A stretch of DNA of 64,000 nucleotides from Cytobacillus purgationiresistens (GTDB lineage: Bacteria > Bacillota > Bacilli > Bacillales > Cytobacillaceae). Shown piece by piece: positions 1 through 8,182 of this stretch (within the stretch, counting starts at the first letter, position 1; the number at the start of each line of letters is the position of its first letter). Position numbers and translations under genes: made by a program. Below the pieces are notes generated by a model. The model saw only the letters and a program-made list of their open reading frames with translations, was not told the origin of the DNA and searched no databases. Location: assembly GCF_030813235.1 (NCBI RefSeq), contig NZ_JAUSUB010000020.1:1-64000 (forward strand), read 5' to 3'.

Positions 1-340
1 CCTTCATGGCAGTTTGACTTATGACCTCGAGGGGCTAGGCCCTGCAGCTAGACAACTGAAATGCGGAAGGGCCTTGCTCAGCCACGACAAGCATAAGGCA
101 GACTGGCAGGAAGGTTTGATTTTTAACCTTTGACTTATGACCTCGAGGGGCTAGGCCCTGCAGCTAGACAACTGAAATGCGGAAGCCTTGCCGAGAGGCG
201 ACAAGCTTAAGACAAGAATTCCAGAAGGTTGGTTTTTACCTTTATGGGAGGCTTGGCTTAAGACCTCGAGCCCCTTGGCCCTGTAGCAGCAAGACAAAAC
301 GACATGCGATAGGACCTCCCTCACCCGAAGCGAATCGAAA
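1..340. repeat. Dispersed Bacillaceae repeat, three tandem degenerate units
   Basis: Two near-identical units begin at about 15 and 131 (116-bp spacing), and a more diverged third begins near 253. Each holds the core GACTTATGACCTCGAGGGGC or a close variant. The first two share the tail CCTGCAGCTAGACAACTGAA, followed by GCGACAAGC- and CTTAAGAC-like words. Related copies lie at about 24420-24590 and, reversed and decayed, at about 27610-27710. The only open frame here (177-392) lies inside the repeat, resembles nothing and is not called. The sequence ends next to the nrnA stop. I recognise this as a type of intergenic element common in Bacillaceae genomes; its function is unknown to me. Confidence 0.8.
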
Positions 341-365
341 AGAGCATTTCCGCCCTACTTCTCTT

Positions 366-1304
366 TCACCCTTCTTGACAAATATCGACTAAATCTACAA
401 TCACTTCATTCATCTCATCCCAGCTATAAATAGAAGCGCCGGCAGCTAATGGATGGCCTCCGCCTTTATACTTTCTTGCCAACTCATTAATGACTATACC
501 TTTAGACCGGAAGCGAACTCTAATTTGATCGGTCTCTTCTATAAAGAACACCCACGCTTTTATGCCGGATATATGTGCCAACTCACTTACTAAGAGTGAT
601 GCTTCTGCAGGTTTTGCTTGATATTCTTCCAAAAGTTCCTTTGTAATGACCATAACAGCTACTCCATCGGAACGCATTTCAAAGTTTTGCAGAACATAAC
701 CATGCAGCTTTACAATATTCGGCTTCATCTCATACATCTTGTCAAATAACTCTGTTCTGGAAAAATTAAATTGAATGAGTTCACCTGCGTAATCAAATGT
801 TTTATTTGATGTGCTTGGATAAATAAATCTTCCCGTATCCCCTACGATTCCAGCGAAAAGTAATCTTGCTGCTTCATCTGACATCTTCAAGCCCTTATCC
901 ATTCCGAATAAATAAAACTCATATATCATTTCACTGACTGAGCTCGCATCCGTATCTACCCAGATGAGATCACCATAAGGATCCATATTGGGATGATGAT
1001 CGATTTTTATTAATTGATCACCGAGAAGATAACGATCATCACAAATCCGATCGGAATTTGCAGTATCACAAACGATCACCAACGCCCCTGAATAGGTCTT
1101 ATTCGGAATATCATCAAGCCTTCGTAAATAATGAAGGGTCTCCTCTTCTTTTCCAACAGTATATATATTTTTATTGGGAAAGGAAGCTTTTAATACTTCT
1201 GCCAGACCCCCTTGTGATCCATAAGCATCCGGGTCTGGCCGGATGTGACGATGAATAATAATTGTGTCATAGCGTTTAATCGCTGCTAATATTTGCTCTT
1301 TCAT
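366..1304 (-). CDS. nrnA: NrnA-type bifunctional oligoribonuclease / 3'-phosphoadenosine 5'-phosphate phosphatase (YtqI)
   Basis: This is a cytoplasmic DHH/DHHA1 phosphoesterase of 312 residues, the usual family length. NrnA degrades short RNA oligomers to mononucleotides and hydrolyses pAp, linking RNA turnover with sulfur assimilation. Visible motifs are HRHIRPDPDAYGSQ near the N-terminus, CDTANSD, the eponymous DHH in KIDHHPN, and the C-terminal GGGHPLAAGA of DHHA1. A longer frame extends upstream, but ATG 1304 has an AAGGAG six bases ahead and matches the family N-terminus (MKEQILAAIK), so I use it. The neighbours ytpI and ytoI are the same as in B. subtilis. Confidence 0.93.
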   Translation of the reverse strand: MKEQILAAIKRYDTIIIHRHIRPDPDAYGSQGGLAEVLKASFPNKNIYTVGKEEETLHYLRRLDDIPNKTYSGALVIVCDTANSDRICDDRYLLGDQLIKIDHHPNMDPYGDLIWVDTDASSVSEMIYEFYLFGMDKGLKMSDEAARLLFAGIVGDTGRFIYPSTSNKTFDYAGELIQFNFSRTELFDKMYEMKPNIVKLHGYVLQNFEMRSDGVAVMVITKELLEEYQAKPAEASLLVSELAHISGIKAWVFFIEETDQIRVRFRSKGIVINELARKYKGGGHPLAAGASIYSWDEMNEVIVDLVDICQEG

Positions 1305-1431
1305 TTCATTCTCCTTCCATAAATATTTTGGATCTAAGGAAAATATCCAAGAAACTATTACACAAATGTGGAATTTTCTTGGCCATACAGTTAAAATAAA
1401 AATAGCTTGTCGATTTTTTGGAGGTAGAACT

Positions 1432-1740
1432 ATGCCCATTTTTGTCGTATTCATTATCTTGTCGTTCGTATTTTATCTCTTCTATAAAGTAAGATATTTC
1501 AGGTCCAAACGACCTGCTGAAAAACAATGGATCTCCGCCAAATCCAAAATAGCTCTTGGAATATTCGTTGCGATTTTCGGTATTAATCAGCTGTTCTTAT
1601 TCCCTACAACCGTCTCTTATATTGTTGCTGCAGTATTTATTGTGGTAGGGGGACTAAGCATTTGGAACGGAATTAGAATGTATAAATTCTTCCTGCCCCA
1701 CGCAATTGAAGAAGCGGAATATATTAAAAACCAACAATGA
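1432..1740 (+). CDS. ytpI: YtpI-like small membrane protein
   Basis: A 102-residue hydrophobic protein with about three membrane segments: one starting right at the N-terminus (FVVFIILSFVFYLF), then IALGIFVAIFGINQLFLF and a following IVAAVFIVVGG stretch. It ends in a short charged tail. Length and position between nrnA and ytoI match B. subtilis YtpI, whose role is unknown. The ATG at 1432 follows a TTGGAGGT ribosome binding site; an upstream in-frame ATG at 1366 lies in the nrnA promoter region and lacks one. It is transcribed divergently from nrnA and convergently with ytoI. Confidence 0.85.
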   Translation: MPIFVVFIILSFVFYLFYKVRYFRSKRPAEKQWISAKSKIALGIFVAIFGINQLFLFPTTVSYIVAAVFIVVGGLSIWNGIRMYKFFLPHAIEEAEYIKNQQ

Positions 1741-1748
1741 TTGTTGAT

Positions 1749-1786
1749 TAAAACCGTCTCTTTAAAAGAGACGGTTTTAATTTTTA
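1749..1786. terminator. Bidirectional terminator between ytpI and ytoI
   Basis: A perfect hairpin (AAAACCGTCTCTTT pairing with AAAGAGACGGTTTT) flanked by A and T runs, placed between the convergent ytpI and ytoI stops. Confidence 0.9.
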
Positions 1787-1796
1787 AATCAAAGAT

Positions 1797-3122
1797 TTAT
1801 CGTTCAATCAGCTGACACATCATCATGGCTTTCCCTACTAAAACGCCCTCATTGTAAACTTCCACATCAACTTTACCAAACTTTCGCCCAACCTCAAGCA
1901 CTTTGGGGTAAATTTCAAGCATGCTTTCAATTTGAACAGGCTTTAAGAAGTAGATTGTCATATTCTCTACGACCAGATCTCCTTTTTTATAGCTTCTTAA
2001 TATGCGATTTGCCGCCTCTGCCACAATCGTTGTTAAGACTCCATAAGAAATCGTTCCAATATGATTGGTCATTTGCGGAGTAACCTCACATCGATAGACT
2101 GGGTCCCCTTTTGTTTTTCCTGAGGTTAACACTAGCTGATTGGTAACCGTATCATCTATGGTCTCGCCAACTTGCGGCTGACGCTGAATCACTTGCAGCG
2201 CCTTTAATACATCCTGCCTGCTAATAATTCCTTCAAGCTTGTTTGTATCATCAACTACAGGCAGAAGCTCAATTCCTTCCCATACCATCATATGAGAAGA
2301 TGAGGCAACACTTGTTTTCCCGCCAACTGTCATTGGGTTTTTCGTCATGACTTTATCAATAGATGTATCAGGATCATGCCCCATAATATCCTTGGATGTA
2401 ACCATTCCTTGGACCTTCATATTTTGATCAACGACTGGAAAACGGCTATGTGTTGTTTCACGGTTATATCTTAGCCAATCAGATATGGTATCTGTCGTCT
2501 GCAGCCGAATCGTTTCCTCAAAAGGCATAAGTATATCTTCAACAAGGACAATTTCTTTTTTGATTAATTGATCATATATCGCACGGTTAATCATCGTTGC
2601 AACTGTAAAAGTATCATAACTGGTAGAAATAACCGGCAGTTCTAAATCATCTGCAATTTTTTTTACATCATCCTCCGAGTCAAAGCCGCCTGTAATCAAG
2701 ACTGCCGCACCAGCTCTAAGAGCCAGCTCGTGAGCATTCGTTCTGTTACCGACAATTAAAAGATTCCCTGCACCTGTGTATCTCATCATGGCTTCAAGTT
2801 TCATTGCACCGATTACAAACTTATTCAAAGTTTTATGCAGTCCAGTACGACCGCCTAAAACCTGTCCATCCACAATGTTTACCACTTCAGCAAAAGTCAG
2901 CTTCTCAATATTTTCTTTCTTTTTCCGCTCAATACGAATAGTACCCACTCGTTCTATCGTACTCACATAACCTTTATTCTCGGCATCCTTAATCGCCCGA
3001 TAAGCTGTTCCTTCACTTACCGATAATGCCTTGGCAATTTGTCTGACTGATATTTTTTCACCTACAGGCAATTCATCAATATAGTGTAAAATCTGTTCAT
3101 GTTTTGTAGCCAAGACCGTCAC
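1797..3122 (-). CDS. ytoI: YtoI-like protein: helix-turn-helix, DRTGG, CBS pair and hotdog domains
   Basis: 441 residues with four modules. They are an N-terminal winged-helix-like segment (about 1-65, VRQIAKALSVSEGTAYRAIK), a DRTGG domain (about 70-185), two CBS motifs (about 190-315, SRFPVVD and ELLPVVDD) and a C-terminal hotdog fold (about 330-440, TNHIGTISYGVLTTIV). CBS and DRTGG domains bind nucleotides, and hotdog folds bind acyl-CoA-like ligands, so a ligand-sensing regulator is plausible. The function in B. subtilis is unknown to me. The start is uncertain: GTG 3122 has a distant AAGGAT, while an internal TTG three codons later sits behind GAGGGTG. Confidence 0.88.
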   Translation of the reverse strand: MTVLATKHEQILHYIDELPVGEKISVRQIAKALSVSEGTAYRAIKDAENKGYVSTIERVGTIRIERKKKENIEKLTFAEVVNIVDGQVLGGRTGLHKTLNKFVIGAMKLEAMMRYTGAGNLLIVGNRTNAHELALRAGAAVLITGGFDSEDDVKKIADDLELPVISTSYDTFTVATMINRAIYDQLIKKEIVLVEDILMPFEETIRLQTTDTISDWLRYNRETTHSRFPVVDQNMKVQGMVTSKDIMGHDPDTSIDKVMTKNPMTVGGKTSVASSSHMMVWEGIELLPVVDDTNKLEGIISRQDVLKALQVIQRQPQVGETIDDTVTNQLVLTSGKTKGDPVYRCEVTPQMTNHIGTISYGVLTTIVAEAANRILRSYKKGDLVVENMTIYFLKPVQIESMLEIYPKVLEVGRKFGKVDVEVYNEGVLVGKAMMMCQLIER

Positions 3123-3206
3123 CCTCTATCTTCATCCTTATTCTTATTATAAGATGAAAATTGTCTATGTTCAATTAACGGCTGGCATCAATATGGATTT
3201 AGTTTG

Positions 3207-3449
3207 TTACTGATAAGAACGGACCTTCTTTTTCTGCGTATTTGAGCGCCTTCTTCTCGTTTTTCCCGCTTGTTTTGGCGCATACAGAAGCGCTGTTAAA
3301 TTTCCAGCGATAACAATCAGCGCAAGAACGAGCCAGGTGATGGAGAAGAAACCTTCAGCCCCGCCACTATAAATATCTAATCGAGGCATAGCATAGTACA
3401 AAAGCATGCCTGATAGAAGCAAACATAGAATATAACGTTGTTTTTTCAT
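3207..3449 (-). CDS. Small two-helix membrane protein, unknown function
   Basis: 80 residues from ATG 3449, behind GGAGGG; an in-frame start six codons earlier lacks a site. There are two hydrophobic segments, YILCLLLSGMLLYYA (residues 5-19) and ITWLVLALIVIAGNLTALLY (about 37-56). A strongly basic tail (KTRRRRSNTQKKK) would lie on the cytoplasmic face by the positive-inside rule. I do not recognise the family. It stands alone between ytoI and a repeat-rich gap. Confidence 0.7.
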   Translation of the reverse strand: MKKQRYILCLLLSGMLLYYAMPRLDIYSGGAEGFFSITWLVLALIVIAGNLTALLYAPKQAGKTRRRRSNTQKKKVRSYQ

Positions 3450-3610
3450 AAATAAAACGCCCTCCAATAAGCTTTTCTATCATATTTATGCAGACGAGCT
3501 GGAAAGATGCCTATCTTCTCTTGTTCAAGGAATGGTTAGTATCTTACTGAATTTCTCTAATCTCTTTTTCAGCTTCATGGGCACCACATTGTGAAAGTAG
3601 CACCCATGGT

Positions 3611-3710
3611 ACCGTTTTAGTCACTATAAACCGTTTTTTAGTCACCCAGAAATCTTTTTTAGTCACTCTAATCCTTTTTTTAGTCACTCCCCACTCTTTT
3701 TTAGTCACTC
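3611..3710. repeat. 21-bp tandem repeat, five copies
   Basis: The word TTTTTTAGTCACT recurs with exact 21-bp spacing; the AGTCAC hexamer starts at 3619, 3640, 3661, 3682 and 3703. The remaining bases of each unit vary. Flanking it on both sides are similar GGGCAC...TGTGAA segments (about 3580-3597 and 3738-3755), so the array may be the core of a larger element. It lies in the 370-base gap between the small membrane gene and ytkL. No gene was found in the gap. Confidence 0.85.
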
Positions 3711-3757
3711 AATGGAGTCTCTTTTTTCCGCCGTCACGGGCACTGTTTTGTGAAGGT

Positions 3758-3799
3758 CAAAAAAAGCAGCTAAAGGAAAATAATCTCCTTTAGCTGCTC
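3758..3799 (-). terminator. Terminator of ytkL
   Basis: GCAGCTAAAGGA (3766-3777) pairs with TCCTTTAGCTGC (3786-3797). Read on the minus strand, the hairpin is followed by a T run. Confidence 0.9.
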
Positions 3800-3819
3800 A
3801 AATTTTAGCGATTTATTTG

Positions 3820-4500
3820 TTACAGTTCAATGACACCGCCGGCTTCGAGTACTTTAACGGAATCTCCTTCTACCATTTGAGCAAATTTATGAGGGTCCTG
3901 TTTGATTGGCGGGAAGGTATTATAGTGAATCGGCACTACTTGCTTCGCTCCAAGCAACTGTACTGCATAGGCTGCATCTTCCGGTCCCATTGTAAAGTTG
4001 TCTCCAATTGGAATAAAGGCTAAATCAATTGGATGACGATCACCAATTAATTTCATATCAGAAAACAATCCGGTATCTCCGGCATGGTAAATCGTTTTGC
4101 TGTTGATAGTGAGCAGAACACCTGCAGGCATGCCAAGGTAAATGATTTCGTTATTATCAGTCACAAGTCCTGTGCCATGGAAGGCCTGTGTTAGCTTGAC
4201 CTTCCCAAAATCAAATTGATACGCCCCACCGATGCTCATGCCATGTGTATTCACACCATGAAAGCCAAGATAAGAAGCAAGTTCTGCATTGCCGATTACG
4301 AGTGAGTTATTTTTCTTAGCAAGCTCAATTGTGTCTCCCAAATGATCGCCGTGGCCATGGGTGACAATGATTACATCGGGCTTTTCTTCCTCCACCTTTA
4401 AATCTGTTAATTCATTGCCTGTAATAAATGGGTCAAAAAGAATTGTTTTATCTTCAGTTTGAACCTTAACGATTGAATGTCCATGAAATGATACTTTCAT
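3820..4500 (-). CDS. ytkL: UPF0173 metal-dependent hydrolase (YtkL)
   Basis: A 226-residue metallo-beta-lactamase-fold hydrolase of the UPF0173 family. Metal-site motifs are [11 protein letters not shown] (about residues 48-58), a central FHGTG, HAGDTG and the late PIHYNTFP. The physiological substrate is not known. The ATG at 4500 starts the conserved MKVSFHGHS; an in-frame start 15 codons upstream is not used by the family. It lies on its own transcript, ended by the terminator at 3758-3799, and is divergent from the M24 peptidase, as in related genomes. Confidence 0.9.
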   Translation of the reverse strand: MKVSFHGHSIVKVQTEDKTILFDPFITGNELTDLKVEEEKPDVIIVTHGHGDHLGDTIELAKKNNSLVIGNAELASYLGFHGVNTHGMSIGGAYQFDFGKVKLTQAFHGTGLVTDNNEIIYLGMPAGVLLTINSKTIYHAGDTGLFSDMKLIGDRHPIDLAFIPIGDNFTMGPEDAAYAVQLLGAKQVVPIHYNTFPPIKQDPHKFAQMVEGDSVKVLEAGGVIEL

Positions 4501-4666
4501 TACGAATCCCCTTTCTATTGAATGTATGTATTGATATTTCAACATGAAGTGTCCCTATCCCTTTTTATTACCCGCTATTCTTTATATTTAAACAGTTCTT
4601 AAAGTTTACATTTTCACATTTAGTTGATACGCTCAATATATAACTCAAATGAGGAGGTTTTTATTA

Positions 4667-5767
4667 ATGAATCATAAAATAAATCAAGTAGCTTCGTGGA
4701 TGAAGGATAACGGAATAGAAGTATCTTTCTTAACATCATCTGAAAATGTCTTCTATTTAAGTTCATTTTTCAGCGATCCTCATGAGCGTCTACTAGGATT
4801 AGCCATCTTCCAAGAAGCAGACCCGTTTCTTGTATGCCCAAAAATGGAAATAGAAGATGCCAAAAATGCCGGATGGAATGGTGAAATCGTTGGATACAGC
4901 GATATCGAAAATCCATGGGAGCTCGTACATAATGCCATCAACAAAAGAGTCAGCAAGGTAACTAAAGTGGCAATTGAGAAAGAGCATATGAATGTTGAAC
5001 GCTATGAAGCATTAACAGAATTATTCCCAAATGCTGCTTTCGCTTCAGCGGAAGAAAAACTGCGCAAATTAAGAATGGTGAAGGATGCCGACGAATTGGC
5101 AATAATCAAAGAAGCTTGTGCTTTAGCTGATTTTGCCATTGAAACAGGCTGTGCTGAGATTGCAGAAGGCAAATCAGAATTGGAAGTGCTTGCAGCCATT
5201 GAATTTGCATTGAAGAAAAAGGGCGTTAATGAAATGTCCTTCTCTACAATGGTGTTAACAGGCAAAAATGGCGCTTCGCCACATGGCACACCTGGCAGCA
5301 CCAAAATTCAAAAAGGTGATTTGGTTCTATTTGACTTAGGAGTTGTTTGGAAAGGCTATTGCTCCGACATCACTAGAACTGTAGCATTTGGCGATATCAA
5401 TGATAAGCAAAAAGAAATCTATGACACCGTTTTAAAAGCTCAGCTGGCGGCAGTTGAAGCAAGCAAGCCGGGCGTTAAGGCATCAGAAGTTGATTTAACA
5501 GCTAGAAAAATCATTGCGGATGCAGGATACGGGGACTATTTCCCGCATCGCCTAGGACATGGTTTAGGTGTGAGTGTCCATGAGTATCCTTCATTAACAG
5601 AGACAAATGATTTGCTGCTTGAAGAGGGTATGGTCTATACAATTGAGCCGGGAATTTATGTACCAAATGTTGCTGGTGTAAGAATTGAGGATGACCTTGT
5701 TTTAACAGCAAATGGGGCGGAAGCGTTGACTAAGTTTCCGAAAGAATTGCAGATTATCGGCAAATAA
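4667..5767 (+). CDS. M24 family aminopeptidase P / Xaa-Pro dipeptidase
   Basis: 366 residues with a creatinase-like N-terminal half and a pita-bread catalytic half. Dinuclear-metal ligands are visible in order: FDLGVVWKGYCSDITRT (two Asp), HRLGHGLGVSVHEYP (His), YTIEPGIY (Glu) and GVRIEDDLVL (Glu). Such enzymes release residues ahead of proline from peptides in the cytoplasm. The ATG at 4667 is chosen for its GAGGAGG at 4651-4657; the in-frame ATG 18 bases upstream overlaps that site. B. subtilis has similar proteins (YkvY, YqhT); I cannot say which is the closer relative. Confidence 0.9.
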   Translation: MNHKINQVASWMKDNGIEVSFLTSSENVFYLSSFFSDPHERLLGLAIFQEADPFLVCPKMEIEDAKNAGWNGEIVGYSDIENPWELVHNAINKRVSKVTKVAIEKEHMNVERYEALTELFPNAAFASAEEKLRKLRMVKDADELAIIKEACALADFAIETGCAEIAEGKSELEVLAAIEFALKKKGVNEMSFSTMVLTGKNGASPHGTPGSTKIQKGDLVLFDLGVVWKGYCSDITRTVAFGDINDKQKEIYDTVLKAQLAAVEASKPGVKASEVDLTARKIIADAGYGDYFPHRLGHGLGVSVHEYPSLTETNDLLLEEGMVYTIEPGIYVPNVAGVRIEDDLVLTANGAEALTKFPKELQIIGK

Positions 5768-5771
5768 TAAA

Positions 5772-5818
5772 CAAGCAAAAAGCCTGCATCAAGTATGCAG
5801 GCTTTTTGCTTAATAAAA
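5772..5818. terminator. Bidirectional terminator after the M24 peptidase
   Basis: GCAAAAAGCCTGCAT pairs with ATGCAGGCTTTTTGC. A runs and T runs on the two sides can serve both the peptidase and the convergent panF operon. Confidence 0.9.
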
Positions 5819-5907
5819 AAATTTTAATTGTACAGCCAGCTTACTTCTTCACAGAATACAAGAGAGAAATCTTAATAGCTTCACCTGAAGGCAAAAGTCG
5901 TCTTGGT

Positions 5908-7362
5908 TTAAAATTTTACAGCAACATTCTTCAGCTGCGTGTAATTCCTTAAAGCCTCCAAGCCTTTTTCCCTACCAAACCCGCTCTTCTTATAGCCTCC
6001 AAAAGGCATTTGTATGCCTCCGCCCGCCCCATAGTTATTAATAAAAATTTGACCGGCTTTTATTTTCCCTGCAAGCCGATGCGCTTTTCCGATATCCTTT
6101 GTCCAGATGCCTGCTACTAATCCATATTCGCTATTATTCGCAAGTTCCAATGCTTCTGATTCATCATAAAATGAGAAGGCAGTGACAACTGGGCCAAATA
6201 CTTCTTCCTGGGCAATGCATTGGTTGGGACCTACTTGATCGAGTATCGTTGGACGATAAAAACACCCTTCCTTACTGCCTTCTATGATTACGCGCTCTCC
6301 TCCAGTCACAATCCTGGCTCCCTCTTCCCTTGCAGCAGAAACCAATTCAGCTATTCTATTAAACTGCTTCTCTGAAATAATCGGACCTATATCGGAATCT
6401 TCTATTCCTGGCCCAACAGTCAGCTTTTCCATTCTCACTTTAATTAGTTCAAGGAATTCATCTTTTATATTCTCTTCGATTAGCAGCCGGGAACCTGCAG
6501 AGCATGTTTGGCCTGCATTCTGAATGATTGATTTAACCACCCACTCAGATGCCTCTTCCATATCGCAATCAGCAAATATGATATTAGGAGATTTCCCTCC
6601 CAATTCAAGAGTAACTGGTGTCACATTTTTTGCTGCTTCACTCATAACAGCAATGCCTGTTATGACCGATCCTGTAAAGGTGACATGGCTGACTTTACGA
6701 TGCTTGACCAATGCCACACCCGCTTCCTGTCCATAGCCTGTAACGATATTAAGAATTCCATTGGGCAAATCTGTTTCATCTATCAGCTCCGCCAGCTTTA
6801 ACGCTGTTAGCGGCGTGTCCTCAGCAGGTTTTACAATGACCGCATTTCCTGTCGCAATAGCTGCTGCAGTGCTTCTTGCCATGATTTGAATTGGGTAATT
6901 CCACGGAACAATATGCGCAGTGATGCCGATTGGCTCTCGTACTGTGTAATCAAGAATGCCCGGTTCAATTGGAATCGTCTCGCCGAACACTTTGTCTGCC
7001 ACCCCGGCATAGTAGTCAAAGTACTTTGCCGCAGCCTCGACATCCGCTCTTGCTTGGGTGATTGGCTTACCTGTATCAGCGGTTTCCAATTGAGAGAGCT
7101 CCTCTTTTTTATCTCTTATTTTTAAAGCAATATCATAAAGCAGCTTCCCGCGATTCGCGGGATGAAAGGATTGCCATTCGCTGGATTCAAATGCGGAGTC
7201 CGCCGCTTCAACTGCAAGTTTCACATCCTCCTCACTTCCGCGGGCTATTTTGGCCAGCAGCTGGCCATTCGCCGGATTATAGGTGGCAAAGACCGTTTTG
7301 GATTGGCTCTCTACCCATTCCCCCCCAATATACATGCGCAAATGCTTTTCCTTCCCAATCAT
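5908..7362 (-). CDS. Aldehyde dehydrogenase, last gene of the panF operon
   Basis: A 484-residue NAD(P)-dependent aldehyde dehydrogenase of full family length. The oxyanion motif PWNYP, the general base in TLELGGKSPN (Glu253) and the catalytic Cys287 in GQTCSAGS are all present. It would oxidise an aldehyde to an acid. The ATG at 7362 follows AAAGGAAG; a longer frame overlaps the upstream gene. It begins 10 bases after the short-chain dehydrogenase stop. That spacing suggests it uses the aldehyde made by that neighbour. The family alone would also fit a betaine- or general aldehyde dehydrogenase. Confidence 0.92.
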   Translation of the reverse strand: MIGKEKHLRMYIGGEWVESQSKTVFATYNPANGQLLAKIARGSEEDVKLAVEAADSAFESSEWQSFHPANRGKLLYDIALKIRDKKEELSQLETADTGKPITQARADVEAAAKYFDYYAGVADKVFGETIPIEPGILDYTVREPIGITAHIVPWNYPIQIMARSTAAAIATGNAVIVKPAEDTPLTALKLAELIDETDLPNGILNIVTGYGQEAGVALVKHRKVSHVTFTGSVITGIAVMSEAAKNVTPVTLELGGKSPNIIFADCDMEEASEWVVKSIIQNAGQTCSAGSRLLIEENIKDEFLELIKVRMEKLTVGPGIEDSDIGPIISEKQFNRIAELVSAAREEGARIVTGGERVIIEGSKEGCFYRPTILDQVGPNQCIAQEEVFGPVVTAFSFYDESEALELANNSEYGLVAGIWTKDIGKAHRLAGKIKAGQIFINNYGAGGGIQMPFGGYKKSGFGREKGLEALRNYTQLKNVAVKF

Positions 7363-7372
7363 TATGCTTCCT

Positions 7373-8125
7373 TTATAATCCACGTCCACCATCGACATTT
7401 AAAATCGCCCCCGTTACCATTTTGGCTTCATCTGAACATAAGTAAACAATTGCATTCGCAATATCATCTGGCTGGATTAAGCTTCCCATCGGCACGCTAT
7501 CCTTGAAGATCGAATTTTTTACAGTTTCAGCATCAGCATCCGCGGCTGCAAATTGACCCAGCATATCTGTTTCTGCAGGTCCTGGATTAATTGCGTTGAC
7601 CCTTATATTGTCTGAAGCAAGTTCAATTGCCAAAGCACTTGTCAAAGAAAGGATCGCACCTTTAGAAACAATATATGCATTTAAACCGGGACGAGGCCTC
7701 ACTGCTGAAATAGAACTTATATTTACAATGGCACCGTTTCCGTTCTTTTTCATAACGGGAATGGCAAACTTCGATGTTAAAAAGGCAGCTGTTACATTCG
7801 TATCCAAGATTCGATGCCATTCTGCAATTGTGACATCTTCAACAGGTGTAGCTCTTTGGGCAATACCTGCAATATTGACTAGCCTATCCACTGTGCCAAA
7901 ACGGTTCACTGCTTTATACACCAGTTCCTCTACTTCTGCTTCATTATTCAAATCAGCTTGCAACGTCAGAAGATTTGGATGTTCGCCCATTTCAGATATT
8001 AATCTCTTAGTATTAATATCTGTTGCAGCTACCGATGCACCTTCTTCTAAAAAGCGCTTTACTGTCTCCATCCCCATTCCTCCAGCTGCTCCAGTAATGA
8101 TAGCTGTTTTATTCAATAACCTCAT
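7373..8125 (-). CDS. Short-chain dehydrogenase/reductase
   Basis: A 250-residue classical SDR with the cofactor motif TGAAGGMG (residues 11-18), NIAG and the catalytic Ser138 (NISSIS), Tyr151 and Lys155 (YIVSK). It also keeps the NPGP turn and the DGG end. Asp36 after the second strand (ATDIN) favours NAD over NADP. It probably interconverts an alcohol and an aldehyde or ketone. I chose ATG 8125, with GGTGA just upstream, over GTG 8134. It lies in the operon between the amidohydrolase (57-base gap) and the aldehyde dehydrogenase (10-base gap). Confidence 0.9.
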   Translation of the reverse strand: MRLLNKTAIITGAAGGMGMETVKRFLEEGASVAATDINTKRLISEMGEHPNLLTLQADLNNEAEVEELVYKAVNRFGTVDRLVNIAGIAQRATPVEDVTIAEWHRILDTNVTAAFLTSKFAIPVMKKNGNGAIVNISSISAVRPRPGLNAYIVSKGAILSLTSALAIELASDNIRVNAINPGPAETDMLGQFAAADADAETVKNSIFKDSVPMGSLIQPDDIANAIVYLCSDEAKMVTGAILNVDGGRGL

Positions 8126-8182
8126 GCGATTCACCGCTTTCTTTTACTTTTAGACATCATTCCTTCTCGCAAAGCCATAGAT

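Noticed and set aside
177-392. 71-codon open frame in the first repeat
   Set aside because: It lies inside a dispersed repeat and the 3' end of nrnA on the other strand, and has no family resemblance.
3601-3770. Peptide frame through the 21-bp array (FFSHS repeats)
   Set aside because: No start codon with a ribosome binding site; the frame is open only because 21 is a multiple of three.
7596-8153. 185-codon frame antisense to the SDR gene
   Set aside because: It mirrors a well-supported gene with catalytic residues on the opposite strand and has no ribosome binding site.
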